From Armillaria gallica (Eukaryota > Basidiomycota > Agaricomycetes > Agaricales > Physalacriaceae): a stretch of DNA of 64,000 bases. Location of the stretch: NCBI GenBank assembly GCA_037576215.1, contig JBANDB010000011.1:1302001-1366000 (forward strand), in the 5' to 3' direction. The notes below the pieces were generated by a model that did no database searches, was not told where the DNA came from, and was given only the letters and a program-made list of their open reading frames with translations. Within the stretch, counting starts at the first letter, position 1. The number at the start of each line of letters is the position of its first letter. Made by a program: the position numbers and the translations under genes. This document shows positions 63,101 through 64,000 of the stretch, piece after piece.

Positions 63101-64000
63101 CAGCTCTATGATTTTGGTCTCCATCTTATCAATAAGCTTCTTCAATCTCATGGTCATCGTCTCTCTGAGTGGACTGAGATGCCAGCCTCTATCATGGACT
63201 GGGCTGCTTATGAAGATAATCCTCTTCTGGCTGCACAGCTGGCCTATGATATCCCATCTCTGCAGCAGTTAGTTGCTAACAATCTCCAAACATTCAATGA
63301 AGAGCAAAAGACTGCTTATAATACTGTGTTTGACTCTGCTATGAATGAACGAGGGAAATTGGTATTTCTGCATAGTGCTGGAGGTGGTGGAAAGACTTTT
63401 GTATGCAATACTATTGCTGCTGCCATTCGTGCTGAAGGAAAGATTGCATTGACCTGTGCCTCCTCCGGTATATCAGCAATTCTCTTAGTTGGAGGGCGTA
63501 CCAGCCACAGCACTTTCAAAATTCCAATTCCCTCACGTGATGATACAACATGCAGCATTCGTAGAGGGACTCACTTAGCTGAACTTCTTTGTAGAACTTC
63601 TCTCATCATTTGGGATGAAGTTCCTATGCAGAACCGACATGATATTGAGACTGTTGATCGTACTCTTCGTGATGTCTGCAATAAGGATGTTCCTTTTGGT
63701 GGAAAAACTGTACTTTTTGGTGGTATGTGTGTTTATTCTGAGTCACTATAGATTGTCATTTCTGATTATTTATTTTAGGAGACTTTCGTCAGACATTGCC
63801 AGTTGTTTCACAAGGATCACGGGAGCAGATTGTTGCAGCTTCATTTCGCCGTTCACCTTTATGGCCTCACATTGAAGTTACTCATTTGAAGAAAAACATG
63901 TGCCTGGATCAGACTCCTGAAAATGTAGAGTTTGCCCGTTGGCTACTTACTGTTGGTGCAGGTGAAGGACTTACTGATGATCGTACTATCACTCTTCCTG
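60149..64000 (+). CDS. Helitron Rep/PIF1 helicase (main part, open at right edge)
   Basis: Continues the N-terminal exons at 51060-51712. After an Arg/Gly- and Pro-rich region comes a Cys/His pair (YVCEHCGALHWYDE), then the Helitron-like N domain, the HUH endonuclease motif RGLPHMHLLIFLDP (about 61922), the second CMVHGPCDHRCKKPDGRCSK block, and the catalytic Tyr motif IKYIHKYIYKGHD (about 62330, two Tyr spaced as in Rep). The PIF1-type SF1 helicase has Walker A LHSAGGGGKTF (about 63370) and Walker B LIIWDEVPM (about 63605). A 56-nt intron (63723-63778) keeps frame and is followed by DFRQTLPVVSQGSREQI to the window end. The enzyme nicks and unwinds DNA for rolling-circle transposition. This copy is broken by the retrotransposon. 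Confidence 0.9.
63723..63778 (+). other. Intron in the Helitron helicase gene
   Basis: GTATGT...TTTTAG, 56 nt; splicing joins FGG to DFRQTLPVV, the standard PIF1 sequence after Walker B. Confidence 0.85.

Overview
The window is genomic DNA of a filamentous basidiomycete, most likely an Agaricomycete. The evidence is 42-60 nt GT-AG introns that split almost every host gene, an expanded F-box/LRR family, a DUF6533-like membrane protein, a basidiomycete-type GH76 protein with a C-terminal membrane anchor, and a YR retrotransposon, a chromovirus and a Helitron side by side. Host genes are sparse; transposons, duplicated blocks and decayed genes take up most of the sequence.

Layout. 1-4.25 kb: a DIRS/Ngaro-like tyrosine-recombinase retrotransposon on the minus strand (gag, RT-RNase H, start of the recombinase), running off the left edge. 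5.5-12.4 kb: gene-poor debris with a decayed non-LTR reverse transcriptase 3' end, an intron-containing tRNA-Glu(CUC) beside a TIR element, and a 5'-truncated LINE with poly-A tail and a 15-bp target-site duplication. 12.4-17.3 kb: gene graveyard with two remnants of a psi-producing oxygenase (linoleate diol synthase family), an ABC-transporter fragment and a DUF6533-like gene. 19-29.4 kb: an F-box pseudogene, an intact F-box gene, a three-exon hypothetical gene, a peroxisomal dysferlin-domain peroxin (five exons, 443 aa) and a YheT-type alpha/beta hydrolase (six exons, 451 aa) carrying a small TIR element in one intron. 29.4-35.2 kb: mostly non-coding. 35.2-39.5 kb: two F-box genes. 37.2-50.2 kb: an ancient tandem duplication of a unit [repeat A, F-box, tRNA-Glu, hypothetical gene]; in the second unit a GH76 gene occupies the place of the F-box 5' half, and a TIR element has entered next to the tRNA.

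51.0-64 kb: a Helitron (Rep/PIF1 helicase gene, plus strand, open at the right edge) split near its N-terminus by a young Ty3/gypsy chromovirus (51713-60143, minus strand) with two 357-bp LTRs that look identical and a 5-bp ATCCC target-site duplication. The chromovirus has four unusual features: a primer-binding site complementary to the predicted 5' end of its own RNA (Tf1-like self-priming), three small overlapping ORFs ahead of gag of which two encode single-pass membrane peptides, a long extra region before protease, and one frameshift between RT and RNase H. This 5' end of the retroelement is the part of the window I would look at first for undescribed biology.
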